NCBI GenBank assembly: GCA_050486405.1
Contig: JBJHDF010000004.1
Location: forward strand, 1 to 64,000
DNA: 64,000 bases
Reading direction: 5' to 3'
Source: JBJHDF01 sp050486405
Lineage (GTDB): Bacteria > Pseudomonadota > Gammaproteobacteria > Pseudomonadales > Cellvibrionaceae
Translations under genes and position numbers: made by a program
Part shown: positions 1-7,296 of the stretch, piece after piece
Layout: every line of letters begins with the position of its first letter
How positions within the stretch are numbered: the stretch's first letter is position 1
Notes under the pieces: model-generated
Database searches by the model: none
What the model was told of the DNA's origin: nothing
What the model saw: the letters and a program-made list of their open reading frames with translations, nothing else

Positions 1-63
1 ACCGCTGGGCGAGGGTTGATCTGGAATCACGGCCGCAATGACGCAGCTTTCCGGACAGGACTT

Positions 64-103
64 AAAAACCGCTGGCGATAAAGACGGCAAACCGTCAGAA
101 TGA
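64..103 (+). repeat. dispersed 40-bp repeat, copy 1
   Basis: This 40-bp stretch matches 1741-1780 at 37 of 40 positions. A short TGATATTG block also recurs about 20-25 bp downstream in both places. Both copies end about 50 bp before a start codon on the + strand. The part GACGG-caaa-CCGTC can form a small hairpin here. It could be a shared 5' leader or promoter element, or the ends of a duplicated or mobile unit; the sequence does not decide. Confidence 0.7.
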
Positions 104-151
104 AAAACGCAACTTTTTTCTAGTGATATTGGTAATTTTTAGGATGGATCC

Positions 152-358
152 GTGAAAGAATTTCGGTATCTGTGGTGGGCAATACAAGTAAATGCGGCCA
201 TATGCTTTTTGCTGGTAGGCTATGCCGGCGTTCAGTCAGAAAGCATTGGTATCAAAGTGTTCGCCTTCCTTGCGTTGTTTTCTGCCGCAGTTGTCGAGTA
301 CGCCGCCTACAAGGCGATCTATAAACCTTATGTCTCGGGAAGCCGTGGCCAAAAGTAG
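152..358 (+). CDS. small hypothetical membrane protein
   Basis: This 68-residue protein has two predicted membrane helices, roughly residues 8-27 and 33-53, separated by a short loop, and a basic C-terminal tail. I do not recognise a family. The start is GTG with an AGGATGG ribosome-binding site about 6 bases upstream. It stands alone behind copy 1 of the 40-bp repeat, and the next gene is on the opposite strand. The length, the ribosome site and the clear hydrophobic pattern support a real gene, but no function can be given. Confidence 0.55.
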   Translation: MKEFRYLWWAIQVNAAICFLLVGYAGVQSESIGIKVFAFLALFSAAVVEYAAYKAIYKPYVSGSRGQK

Positions 359-423
359 CACACAATACTGAACAATCCCTGGCAGAGCCTGTCACTTTTG
401 CAGCCTGTTTCTCGGGGCCTACT

Positions 424-1557
424 TCAGTTATCCTGCCAACCAACACCTACAGGCGTATTCAAAGTTACGCCAAGATAACCCCGATACTCATCCGTAATAC
501 CGAATGCATACCCAAGTTTAAAGCGAGTATTTTTCAAAGGATATACGTTCGCTCGGAGCTTCAAGTCCTCGGTACCATTTAAGATCAGCGACCAGAGAAG
601 GCTGCCTCTGCGATCGTGAAATATACCCAGACTCGTACGCACATCGTAACTCAGCTCGCCGCCGCCGCTTTGCAAGCTGGTCACCGCGGCTCCCACGCCC
701 CAGGATAAGCACTCGTCCTCACTGTTACAATGCGACAAACCAAAAAGGTTATTCATGCCAAAATAGGCAAACGCCTGGGTATTATCGCTGGACAAAAACC
801 GGGGCCGCACGACATAGCTAATACCAGCATTGCGAAAACGTTCCACCGTAGGGTCATAGTACATGAGGTGTGGCCAGATCGACGGTCGCAGATGCCGACC
901 GATATACTCGGCGCGCCGATCGTCGGAAAACAGCCATATCCCCAACGGTCGAAACAAATAGAAATCGGCTATGGCATCATCGCTTGTCGTGGATTTTTTT
1001 TCGAAAATCTCCTGCATCAGCTCAACGGTCATGGCAAGGACAATTGCGCTAAGCTGCGGGCGCTCGTAGTCGTGAGCGCGAAAGTACTCCAGATCGCGCC
1101 GGTAAACCAATCCGCCACCAAACAGGTGCAGAAAATAGTTCGGCAACATGGTAGGCCATTCTTCCGCATGATCACTATCTACAGGGAAAATCTGGCGATT
1201 GACAAAAAGCCTGTAGCCGCCTTCACTCCTAATCGCTCTATCTGGATTGCGCAACTCATCAAACACTGTACTTGCACGTCTATCCATGTCCTTATGATCA
1301 AAATTATCCGGAAGTTGCAGTGTGTCAAACCCATAATGGAAAAAACTGCTCAATGGAGTGTACAGGGCGTCGGAACCCTCGTCGGCCGGTCTATAGTAAT
1401 CAGCCTGGACAACACCAGAACAGGCCCAAAACACCAGCCATCCAACCAGTACGCGGATAAGCACCCAGGAAGACACTCTGCGAGGCAACTCAGCTCTATA
1501 GTAGTTGCCTGCCTCAGCTTCGGTGGCGATACATTTATTTGACAAAGAAAACCCCAA
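424..1557 (-). CDS. hypothetical exported, outer-membrane-type protein
   Basis: A 377-residue protein of no family I recognise. A basic stretch followed by a hydrophobic segment (about residues 30-52, ending near VVQA-DYY) looks like a signal peptide. The last 120 residues alternate polar and hydrophobic residues and end in repeated beta-type strands rich in Tyr, Gly and Leu, as in small outer-membrane barrels. The open frame begins at a TTG, which leaves an unusually long stretch before the signal segment, so a later GTG near 1476 may be the true start. It is monocistronic and divergent from the RidA gene. Confidence 0.6.
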   Translation of the reverse strand: MGFSLSNKCIATEAEAGNYYRAELPRRVSSWVLIRVLVGWLVFWACSGVVQADYYRPADEGSDALYTPLSSFFHYGFDTLQLPDNFDHKDMDRRASTVFDELRNPDRAIRSEGGYRLFVNRQIFPVDSDHAEEWPTMLPNYFLHLFGGGLVYRRDLEYFRAHDYERPQLSAIVLAMTVELMQEIFEKKSTTSDDAIADFYLFRPLGIWLFSDDRRAEYIGRHLRPSIWPHLMYYDPTVERFRNAGISYVVRPRFLSSDNTQAFAYFGMNNLFGLSHCNSEDECLSWGVGAAVTSLQSGGGELSYDVRTSLGIFHDRRGSLLWSLILNGTEDLKLRANVYPLKNTRFKLGYAFGITDEYRGYLGVTLNTPVGVGWQDN

Positions 1558-1740
1558 GGCGGGAGATATACCCAGCTATAATTAAGACAGCGTCATGCAC
1601 TCCAGGGCGACTCTGCGCCCACACAAAGCACACTTGCCCCAATATCCTCCAGCACAGAATACGGCAAATAGTTACGCAATATCAATCACTTACCAACAGA
1701 AAATGGGACAGATCTATTTGTTGGATGACGCCTGATCGCC

Positions 1741-1780
1741 AAAAACCGCTGGCGAGAAAGACAGCAAGCCGTCAGAATGA
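1741..1780 (+). repeat. dispersed 40-bp repeat, copy 2
   Basis: Second copy of the element at 64-103, with 3 mismatches in 40 bp, followed by the same TGATATTG block. It lies about 55 bp upstream of the RidA start. Just downstream a perfect 6-bp stem, GACGGA at 1783-1788 with TCCGTC at 1794-1799, forms a hairpin. The surrounding 1558-1835 gap holds no other gene that I can see. Confidence 0.7.
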
Positions 1781-1835
1781 GCGACGGAATTTGTCCGTCC
1801 ACTGATATTGTTAGCTGTCCAGGAGACACATCGCG

Positions 1836-2222
1836 ATGCAAAGAAAGCTGATTAGCTCTGGCTCCCCCTTCGAGGCGGAAATTGGGTACTCTCGAGCCGT
1901 AGTTGTCGGAGACTGGGTATTTGTTTCCGGGACCACCGGATATGACTATTCAACCATGTCGATATCTGACGACGTGGCTGAACAGACCGAGCAATGCCTG
2001 AAGAACATCGATGCTGCGCTGGTCCAGGCCGGTTCGAGCCTGAAGGAAGTCGTTCGCGTGACTTATGTATTGACTGATGGCGCCGAGTTCGAAAAGTGCT
2101 GGCCGGTGCTTCGCAAGTACTTTGGAGAGGTTCGTCCTGCGGCAATGATGATAACAGCGGGTCTGGCAGATCCGAGCATGAAGATCGAAATCGAAGTAAC
2201 CGCAATTAAGGGAACCGGGTAG
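1836..2222 (+). CDS. RidA (YjgF/YER057c) family protein
   Basis: A 128-residue Rid-family protein. RidA-type enzymes hydrolyse reactive enamine/imine intermediates released by PLP enzymes, in the cytoplasm, as trimers. The family signature is visible: an SGTTG block near residue 32, and the conserved Arg in VRPAAMMI near residue 98 that binds the substrate carboxylate, followed by the IEIEVTAI strand that closes the fold. The ATG has a CAGGAG ribosome site. The gene stands alone behind the 40-bp repeat, so there is no pathway context; it may belong to a Rid subgroup other than canonical RidA. Confidence 0.88.
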   Translation: MQRKLISSGSPFEAEIGYSRAVVVGDWVFVSGTTGYDYSTMSISDDVAEQTEQCLKNIDAALVQAGSSLKEVVRVTYVLTDGAEFEKCWPVLRKYFGEVRPAAMMITAGLADPSMKIEIEVTAIKGTG

Positions 2223-2237
2223 TCACGGGAAACGAAT

Positions 2238-2426
2238 ATGAAGCCGGCATATCGAGTCGGACAACTCTCTGCTATCAGCCTGGCTCTGATCAGGCTGGTC
2301 TACGGCGTTGCCCTGCCCATCGCGAGTGTGATCCTTTTCAGGGCCTTTGGCAGTGCAGAAAGGGGGATCATACCTTGGGAGCTGAATGACCCTGGCGTCC
2401 TACCCGAACACAGCTCATGTCGATAA
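2238..2426 (+). CDS. possible small membrane protein, doubtful
   Basis: A 62-residue open frame starting 15 bp after the RidA stop, with one hydrophobic segment (about residues 10-36) and a polar C-terminus. It matches no family I know. Its last bases run into the TGTCGA motif array in front of the Fic gene, which suggests either a truncated gene or a chance frame. Otherwise 2223-2525 holds only that motif array. Confidence 0.25.
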   Translation: MKPAYRVGQLSAISLALIRLVYGVALPIASVILFRAFGSAERGIIPWELNDPGVLPEHSSCR

Positions 2427-2505
2427 AACCTGCTTATTTCGACACAAATGCTTGGCATGTCGATGCCACCGCCCTATTTTGTCCCTGACACCCACTATAT
2501 GTCGA
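2418..2505 (+). promoter_or_regulatory. ordered TGTCGA motif array upstream of fic
   Basis: TGTCGA occurs at 2418-2423, 2458-2463 and 2500-2505. Its reverse complement TCGACA lies at 2439-2444, and a split palindrome TGTCcctGACA lies at 2480-2490. The five elements follow each other at about 19-22 bp, that is about two DNA turns, so they fall on one face of the helix. They end about 20 bp before the likely Fic start. This looks like an operator for a multimeric regulator, possibly the Fic protein itself through its C-terminal winged helix. Confidence 0.5.
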
Positions 2506-2525
2506 AAAACCGGCGGTCTTTAAAC

Positions 2526-3644
2526 ATGATCTGGCAAGCGAACCAACCCTACAACGCCCTGCCCTTGCTGCCGCCCCCACTGGAGGCAGTGGAAACCCGG
2601 GCCATTCTCAAGGCCTGTATTCCGGCCCGGGCCGCGCTTGCCGAGCTCAAACAGGCGGGGGAGTTGCTGCCGGACCAGGGTCTGCTGATGAATCTGCTGC
2701 CGGTACTGGAAGCCAGGGACAGTTCGGAAATCGAGAACATACTGACCACTACCGACAACCTGTTCCGCCACGCCCACCAGGAAAGCGGCGCCGATGCGGC
2801 CACCCGGGAGGTGCTGCGCTACCGTACCGCTCTGCACCAGGGATTCAGGCAGTTACGGGACCGGCCTATGTCCACCTCGACGGCCATTGAGGTATGCAGC
2901 ACCATCAAGAACCAGTCCATGGAACTCCGTCGGTTGCCGGGTACCATCATAGGCAACCCGGCCACGGGCGAGGTGATCTACACGCCGCCCGAGGGCGAAC
3001 AGGTCATCCGGGACCTGCTGAGTAACTGGGAGCACTTTGTCCACGCCGAAGACGACCTGGACCCGCTGATCAAAATGGCCATCAGCCACTATCAGTTCGA
3101 GGCCATTCACCCCTTTTACGATGGCAACGGCCGCACCGGGCGTATCCTCAATGTGCTGTATCTGATCGAACAGAATCTGCTGACCTTGCCCATACTCTAT
3201 CTGAGCCGATATATTGTGCGGAACAAGTCCGAGTATTACCGCTTGCTGAACGAAGTGACCCGCGATAGTCAGTGGCAGGCTTGGATTCTGTTCATGCTTG
3301 AAGGTGTCGAGCAGGTTTCCCGCTGGAGCTGTCTGAAAATTGCCGCCGTGCGGGCGCTGATGGAGCAGACGTCCCGCCATGTTCGGGAGCAACTGCCCAG
3401 AATATATAGCCACGAGTTGATGCAGGTACTTTTCGAGCAGCCCTATTGCCGCATCAGCTCACTGGTGGAGAGGGATATCGCCAAGCGGCAAACAGCGTCG
3501 GTTCACCTGAAACAACTGGTGGAGATCGGCGTACTGCAAGAGGAGTCTGCTGGCAAGGAGAAGCTGTTTGTACATACCCAACTGATGCGGCTTATGTCAC
3601 GGGATGACGATAAGCTATCTATTGATTTCCCGGTGCAGCAATAG
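2526..3644 (+). CDS. Fic family protein (AMP transferase type) with C-terminal winged helix
   Basis: A 372-residue Fic/DOC enzyme, expected to transfer AMP from ATP onto a protein hydroxyl group. The catalytic motif HPFYDGNGRTGR lies near residue 198, with the active His first and the phosphate-binding loop after it. The N-terminal domain carries SSEIEN near residue 68, matching the S/TxxxE(G/N) inhibitory helix of class II Fic proteins, which acts in cis. The C-terminal 90 residues look like a winged helix-turn-helix. The open frame extends to 2448, but family members start like MIWQANQPYN, so ATG 2526 was chosen; ATG 2499 would place the start inside the motif array. Confidence 0.92.
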   Translation: MIWQANQPYNALPLLPPPLEAVETRAILKACIPARAALAELKQAGELLPDQGLLMNLLPVLEARDSSEIENILTTTDNLFRHAHQESGADAATREVLRYRTALHQGFRQLRDRPMSTSTAIEVCSTIKNQSMELRRLPGTIIGNPATGEVIYTPPEGEQVIRDLLSNWEHFVHAEDDLDPLIKMAISHYQFEAIHPFYDGNGRTGRILNVLYLIEQNLLTLPILYLSRYIVRNKSEYYRLLNEVTRDSQWQAWILFMLEGVEQVSRWSCLKIAAVRALMEQTSRHVREQLPRIYSHELMQVLFEQPYCRISSLVERDIAKRQTASVHLKQLVEIGVLQEESAGKEKLFVHTQLMRLMSRDDDKLSIDFPVQQ

Positions 3645-3666
3645 AACAATGATCAAAGAACACGTT

Positions 3667-4386
3667 ATGCCCAACGAATCTGTGGTGCCGATGCTTCCGT
3701 GTGTTTCTGCTGAAGAAACACTCGATTTCTATCAGGCTCTTGGATTCAAGGTTACCTGGAAGCAGACCAGGCCCTACCTGTATTTGGCGTTTGAAATCAG
3801 TGGCTTTGAAGTTCACTTCAAGGACCCACCCGCCGGGCTTGATCCCGCAGAGGAAAGAAGCGGTGGCTGTCTTATCATGGTGGATGCGGTTGAGCCCTAC
3901 TATGCCTTTATAGTAGATGCCATGCGACAGAAATACGGAAAGATATTGACCAAGGGACTGCCCAGAGTGACCCGCTACCGTACCGGAGCTTCCCGTTTTA
4001 CCCTGATAGACCCATCCGGAAATTCCATTGTATTTATTCGCCGGGATGAGCCAGAAGAACTTGAGTACGGTGGATCCAGAAATCTTCAGGGGTTGGCGAA
4101 AGCTATGGATAATGCCAGAATCTTCAGGGATTTCAAAAGTGACGACAAATCCGCAGCGAGAATAATCAGATCCGCTCTACGCCGCTACGAAAGCAGCGCC
4201 TCTTCAATTGAAAAGGCAGTAGCTTTTGCAAATCTGGCGGAACTCTGCATTGCGATGGAATCGATGGAAGAGGCAGAGGAATGGATTGCCAGGCTGCGCG
4301 ATGTTCCGCTTTCCAGGAATGAACGAAAGATTGTTGAAAAGGAAATGGCAAATGCCACCCTGCTCGCTCAATGGCTGAAGAAGTAA
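3667..4386 (+). CDS. VOC (glyoxalase/bleomycin-resistance) family protein with helical extension
   Basis: About 239 residues. Residues 1-125 form a vicinal-oxygen-chelate unit: a VPMLPCVSAEETLDFYQALGF start and a closing FTLIDPSGNSIVFIRR strand, typical of bleomycin-resistance-like binding proteins. The last 110 residues are charged and helical and resemble a helical-repeat tail, uncommon for a single VOC domain. Binding or catalysis of a specific substrate cannot be inferred. The open frame reaches back into the Fic gene (3604), but ATG 3667 starts just before the domain. It is co-directional with fic and close behind it. Confidence 0.75.
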   Translation: MPNESVVPMLPCVSAEETLDFYQALGFKVTWKQTRPYLYLAFEISGFEVHFKDPPAGLDPAEERSGGCLIMVDAVEPYYAFIVDAMRQKYGKILTKGLPRVTRYRTGASRFTLIDPSGNSIVFIRRDEPEELEYGGSRNLQGLAKAMDNARIFRDFKSDDKSAARIIRSALRRYESSASSIEKAVAFANLAELCIAMESMEEAEEWIARLRDVPLSRNERKIVEKEMANATLLAQWLKK

Positions 4387-4474
4387 TTGGCAAGATAGGA
4401 GGGGAATACGAAGCCATTCGTCAAGCTTCAGGTAAGTCGAGCTAAATACGTTCACTAATGACGGTGCAGCACTG

Positions 4475-4843
4475 ATGACACGAATAGTTCGCAGCAAGCA
4501 TTGCGGCAACTCCCCCAGGAACCAGGTGGTGGAGAATATTGCAGTGGCAATGGAAACAGTAGATACCGGGTTTCTGAATTCCGTCCTTGACGCCGAATCC
4601 ACATGGACCCATCCGGGCGGCAGCGAAAACTCGGCCGCAGCGATTGTCGATACGCTCAAGAAATTGCGCAAGCCAACTGCCGTTACGATTGATCAGGTAA
4701 CGTCCCATGGTAAAGTCGGGGCTGCGAATGGGCACGTTAAACGCGGCAACAGCCAGCAGCGTTTTTGCCATGTCATTGAGTTCACCACGACGAAGTGCAA
4801 CAGGGTCAGACGGATAGAATCTTATGGTCCGTTGATCACTTGA
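4475..4843 (+). CDS. SnoaL-like (NTF2 fold) protein
   Basis: A 122-residue protein of the NTF2/SnoaL-like superfamily. The opening HCGNSPRNQVVENIAVAME, the central VTSHGKVGAANG and the closing FCHVIEF...RRIESY match the order seen in small single-domain SnoaL-like proteins that form a cone-shaped pocket. No catalytic residues can be assigned. A longer open frame on the opposite strand (4442-5152) shadows this region but has no family signature. The gene sits between the VOC protein and the Kelch lipoprotein on the same strand. Confidence 0.68.
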   Translation: MTRIVRSKHCGNSPRNQVVENIAVAMETVDTGFLNSVLDAESTWTHPGGSENSAAAIVDTLKKLRKPTAVTIDQVTSHGKVGAANGHVKRGNSQQRFCHVIEFTTTKCNRVRRIESYGPLIT

Positions 4844-4865
4844 TAGAATATAGAGGTAATTCGAC

Positions 4866-5927
4866 ATGTCACCAATCAGTTCATCAACCATTGTCAGAAG
4901 CAAAGCCGTAGCTGTATGTTCATCTATCGCGGCAGGTTTGGCGCTTTTCGTGCTCTCGGCCTGCAGTTCGCAGAACGCTGACCCGGAAGCGAGCAGCGCT
5001 GCACAGACGCAATGGCAATGGCGCCAGCACGAACCCGGCACACCGCCCAGTGTCCGCCACGAAAACGGGTTTGTGGCCGTGGGCGATCGTTTGTACCTGG
5101 TGGGTGGTCGAGGTGAGCGGCCCCTGGATATATTTGATCCCGCCACCGGCACCTGGACCCAGGGTTCTGCCCCGCCGTTTGAAATTCACCATATGCAGGC
5201 TGTTGCCTATGACAATAAGCTGTACGTACTCGGCGCCCTCACCGGCGGTTTTCCGGAAGAACCATCGCAGACCAATATCCTGATCTACGATCCGGCTACG
5301 GACTCCTGGTCAACGGGGCCTGAAATCCCGGTCGATCGCCGACGCGGCGCCAGTGGTGTTGTGGTGCATGACGGGCTGATTTATCTGGTGGGCGGCAACA
5401 CACGTGGTCATATGAGCGGCTATGTTCCCTGGCTGGATGTTTTTGACCCTGCAACTGAACGCTGGACGCAACTGCCCGATGCACCCCACGCGCGGGATCA
5501 TTTTCATGTGGCGGTGATCGATGGCCACATCTATGCGCCGGCGGGACGGACTTCTTCTCACGACACTGGCGAAGTCATGTCGCTTACGGTTGGCCCCGTC
5601 GATGTGTACGACATTGCCAACCAGCGTTGGCACACCCTGGAAAAACCCCTGCCCACCCAGAGAGCCGGAACGGCTGCGGTGGCCTATAACGGACTGCTGT
5701 TGGTGCTGGGTGGTGAGAGCGTCAGTCAGCTGGAGTCCCACCGCGAAGTGGAGGCCTATGATCCAGCAACGGGTCAATGGCTCACTCTGCCAGCCCTGCC
5801 AGTGGGCCGTCACGGCACCCAGGCTACACTGTTTAACGGAGAACTGCATATCGTTGCCGGCAGTGAAAATCGCGGCGGCGGGCCGGAGTTGAACGATCAC
5901 TGGATCATGACGACGGACGTAGAGTAG
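4866..5927 (+). CDS. Kelch-repeat lipoprotein
   Basis: A 353-residue protein with a lipoprotein signal: a hydrophobic stretch ending in LSAC near residue 33, predicted to be lipidated and exported. The mature part has about six Kelch blades of around 50 residues, each with a Gly-Gly pair and a DPATxxW element (for example IFDPATGTW, IYDPATDSW, VFDPATERW, AYDPATGQW), predicting a beta-propeller. Ligand and role are unknown; secreted Kelch propellers often bind glycans or proteins. It ends 3 bp before the damaged aminopeptidase gene. Confidence 0.82.
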   Translation: MSPISSSTIVRSKAVAVCSSIAAGLALFVLSACSSQNADPEASSAAQTQWQWRQHEPGTPPSVRHENGFVAVGDRLYLVGGRGERPLDIFDPATGTWTQGSAPPFEIHHMQAVAYDNKLYVLGALTGGFPEEPSQTNILIYDPATDSWSTGPEIPVDRRRGASGVVVHDGLIYLVGGNTRGHMSGYVPWLDVFDPATERWTQLPDAPHARDHFHVAVIDGHIYAPAGRTSSHDTGEVMSLTVGPVDVYDIANQRWHTLEKPLPTQRAGTAAVAYNGLLLVLGGESVSQLESHREVEAYDPATGQWLTLPALPVGRHGTQATLFNGELHIVAGSENRGGGPELNDHWIMTTDVE

Positions 5928-5930
5928 AGA

Positions 5931-6357
5931 ATGACAGTTGAAAACCAGAATGACATCGACGGAATACTGAATGCCGGACGGGTTGTCGCCGTGGTGCGAG
6001 ACACCATGCTGAGCGCTATCGAGCCGGGCATGACAACAGCCGAACTGGATAGGCTGGGGAGCGAATTGCTGGATCAATATGGAGCCGTGTCGGCGCCCCG
6101 GGTTACATACGACTTCCCCGGCGCCACCTGTATCAGCATCAATGAGCAGGCTGCACATGGCATTCCGGGAGACCGGGTCATCAAGGCCGGGGATATCCAG
6201 AAGCACCGCAGTCACCGAAGCGGAAGAGGGGTGGACGCTTGTTGGACATACAAACAATCTTTCTGCCCAGTTCGAACACACCATTATCATTACTCGCGGT
6301 GCTCCAATTGTTGCCACTGAATCCCCAGGGGCTTGGATTCAGCCACGAATGACTTGA
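5931..6357 (+). pseudogene. map: type I methionine aminopeptidase, internal deletion plus frameshift
   Basis: The first frame (from 5931) matches the N-terminal third of type I methionine aminopeptidase, through SAPRVTYDFPGATCISINE and HGIPGDRVIKAGDI near residue 89. From about 6210 a different frame gives the family's C-terminal end, EEGWTL...NLSAQFEHTIIITRGAPIV, stopping at 6357. About 120 codons between them, carrying the metal-binding Asp, Asp, His and Glu residues, are missing. The product cannot be active. A functional copy must exist elsewhere, because this enzyme is essential in bacteria. Confidence 0.85.
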
Positions 6358-6384
6358 CTTAAAGTTAACTTTAAGAAATAGACT
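6354..6384 (+). promoter_or_regulatory. MerR-type promoter with 18-bp palindrome
   Basis: A -35 box TTGACT (6354-6359) and a -10-like box TAGACT (6379-6384) are separated by 19 bp instead of the usual 17. The spacer contains a perfect palindrome, CTTAAAGTTAACTTTAAG (6358-6375). This is the architecture of promoters activated by MerR-family proteins, and the sequence resembles the sites described for the NmlR/AdhR aldehyde or electrophile sensors. It serves the FMN reductase starting at 6431 and overlaps the stop codon of the map remnant. Confidence 0.72.
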
Positions 6385-6430
6385 CCTTGCGAATTGACGT
6401 TTTCACACCCATCAGCGCGAGGAGTTCCCT

Positions 6431-7006
6431 ATGAATACAGCCCTTCAGATCGCCGTCATCATCGGCAGCGCCCGGGAAAAGCGGCTGGCCGATACGGTCG
6501 CCAACTGGGTTGGCCATGAACTGGACAGGCAGCCCGACACAACCTGGGCTCTTGTGGATCCACTGGAGCTCGACCTGCCCCTGAATATGACGGATGAGGC
6601 GCATCCCGGAGTCGAGGCATTGCATGCACGCCTGAAGGCCGCAGACGCCGTCATCGTGCTGACTCCGGAATACAATCACAGTTTTTCGGCCGCGCTGAAG
6701 CACGTGATTGATTACGCGTTTTACGAGTGGCAAGCCAAGCCCATAGGGTTTGTCAGCTACGGCGGCAGGTCTGGCGGTATTCGGGCTGTCGAGCAGTTGC
6801 GCCCGGTGTTTTCCGAACTACACGCCATCACGGTGCGGGATGCGGTGGCCCTGCCCAACGTCTGGAGTCAGTTCGATGATCAGGGGAAGCTGCGTGACCC
6901 GGAAGGACCAGCGCGCACGCTCGGTCGCATGGTCTCTCAACTGCGCTGGTGGGCCAGGGCATCGCGTCTGGCCGGCGCGGAGGCGCCTTACTCGGAAGTG
7001 GCCTGA
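6431..7006 (+). CDS. NADPH-dependent FMN reductase / azoreductase-type flavoprotein
   Basis: A 191-residue flavodoxin-fold enzyme of the NADPH-dependent FMN reductase family, which reduces quinones, azo compounds or free flavin in the cytoplasm. The phosphate-binding loop IIGSAREKRLADTVANW opens the protein (residues 8-25). LTPEYNHSFSAALKHVIDY (about residues 77-95) is the family's flavin-contact motif, and the YGGRSGG loop follows near 115. The ATG has a GGAG ribosome site. It is monocistronic behind a MerR-type promoter, suggesting induction by electrophilic or quinone stress. Confidence 0.88.
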   Translation: MNTALQIAVIIGSAREKRLADTVANWVGHELDRQPDTTWALVDPLELDLPLNMTDEAHPGVEALHARLKAADAVIVLTPEYNHSFSAALKHVIDYAFYEWQAKPIGFVSYGGRSGGIRAVEQLRPVFSELHAITVRDAVALPNVWSQFDDQGKLRDPEGPARTLGRMVSQLRWWARASRLAGAEAPYSEVA

Positions 7007-7007
7007 G

Positions 7008-7106
7008 TACTGACCCGATCCCGGGCGGTATTCCGCCACACCCAGGCTCACCGTCAGAGTGACAGTGTCGCGACCAAAGCGGAATTCATGGGCCTTAAAC
7101 AGATGT
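7008..7106 (-). pseudogene. remnant of a GGDEF (diguanylate cyclase) domain
   Basis: On the minus strand one frame reads FKAHEFRFGRDTVTLTVSLG followed by VAEYRPG. This resembles the strand near the C-terminal end of GGDEF domains, where a V.VTVSIGVAEYRPG pattern is usual. The GGEEF active site is absent, and nothing before or after fits the family. It is best read as a leftover fragment. The rest of 7007-7296 shows no gene. Confidence 0.45.
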
Positions 7107-7296
7107 TTACGGTTGAGCATAGGGGCGCCTGTCGGGTTCCACACACAACGGAATCGTAATCGTAGAGGCGTTTGGCGCCTGCTTCCAGTGACGGCTGGCA
7201 GCCCGAGGCGCCTCTTCTGTGGTCCTGAGGACTTGACGACCGGGCAATTCCGGGATAGCTTCGGGGGAAGAGCCATACCTGGATGTGAGGTGAGCC

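Noticed and set aside
64..1815. Integron attC sites with gene cassettes
   Set aside because: The repeats lack the paired RYYYAAC and GTTRRRY boxes, no integrase is visible, and the gene orientation is mixed.
4442..5152. 236-residue minus-strand frame over the SnoaL-like and Kelch genes
   Set aside because: The + strand has recognisable SnoaL-like and lipoprotein/Kelch sequences; the minus frame has none.
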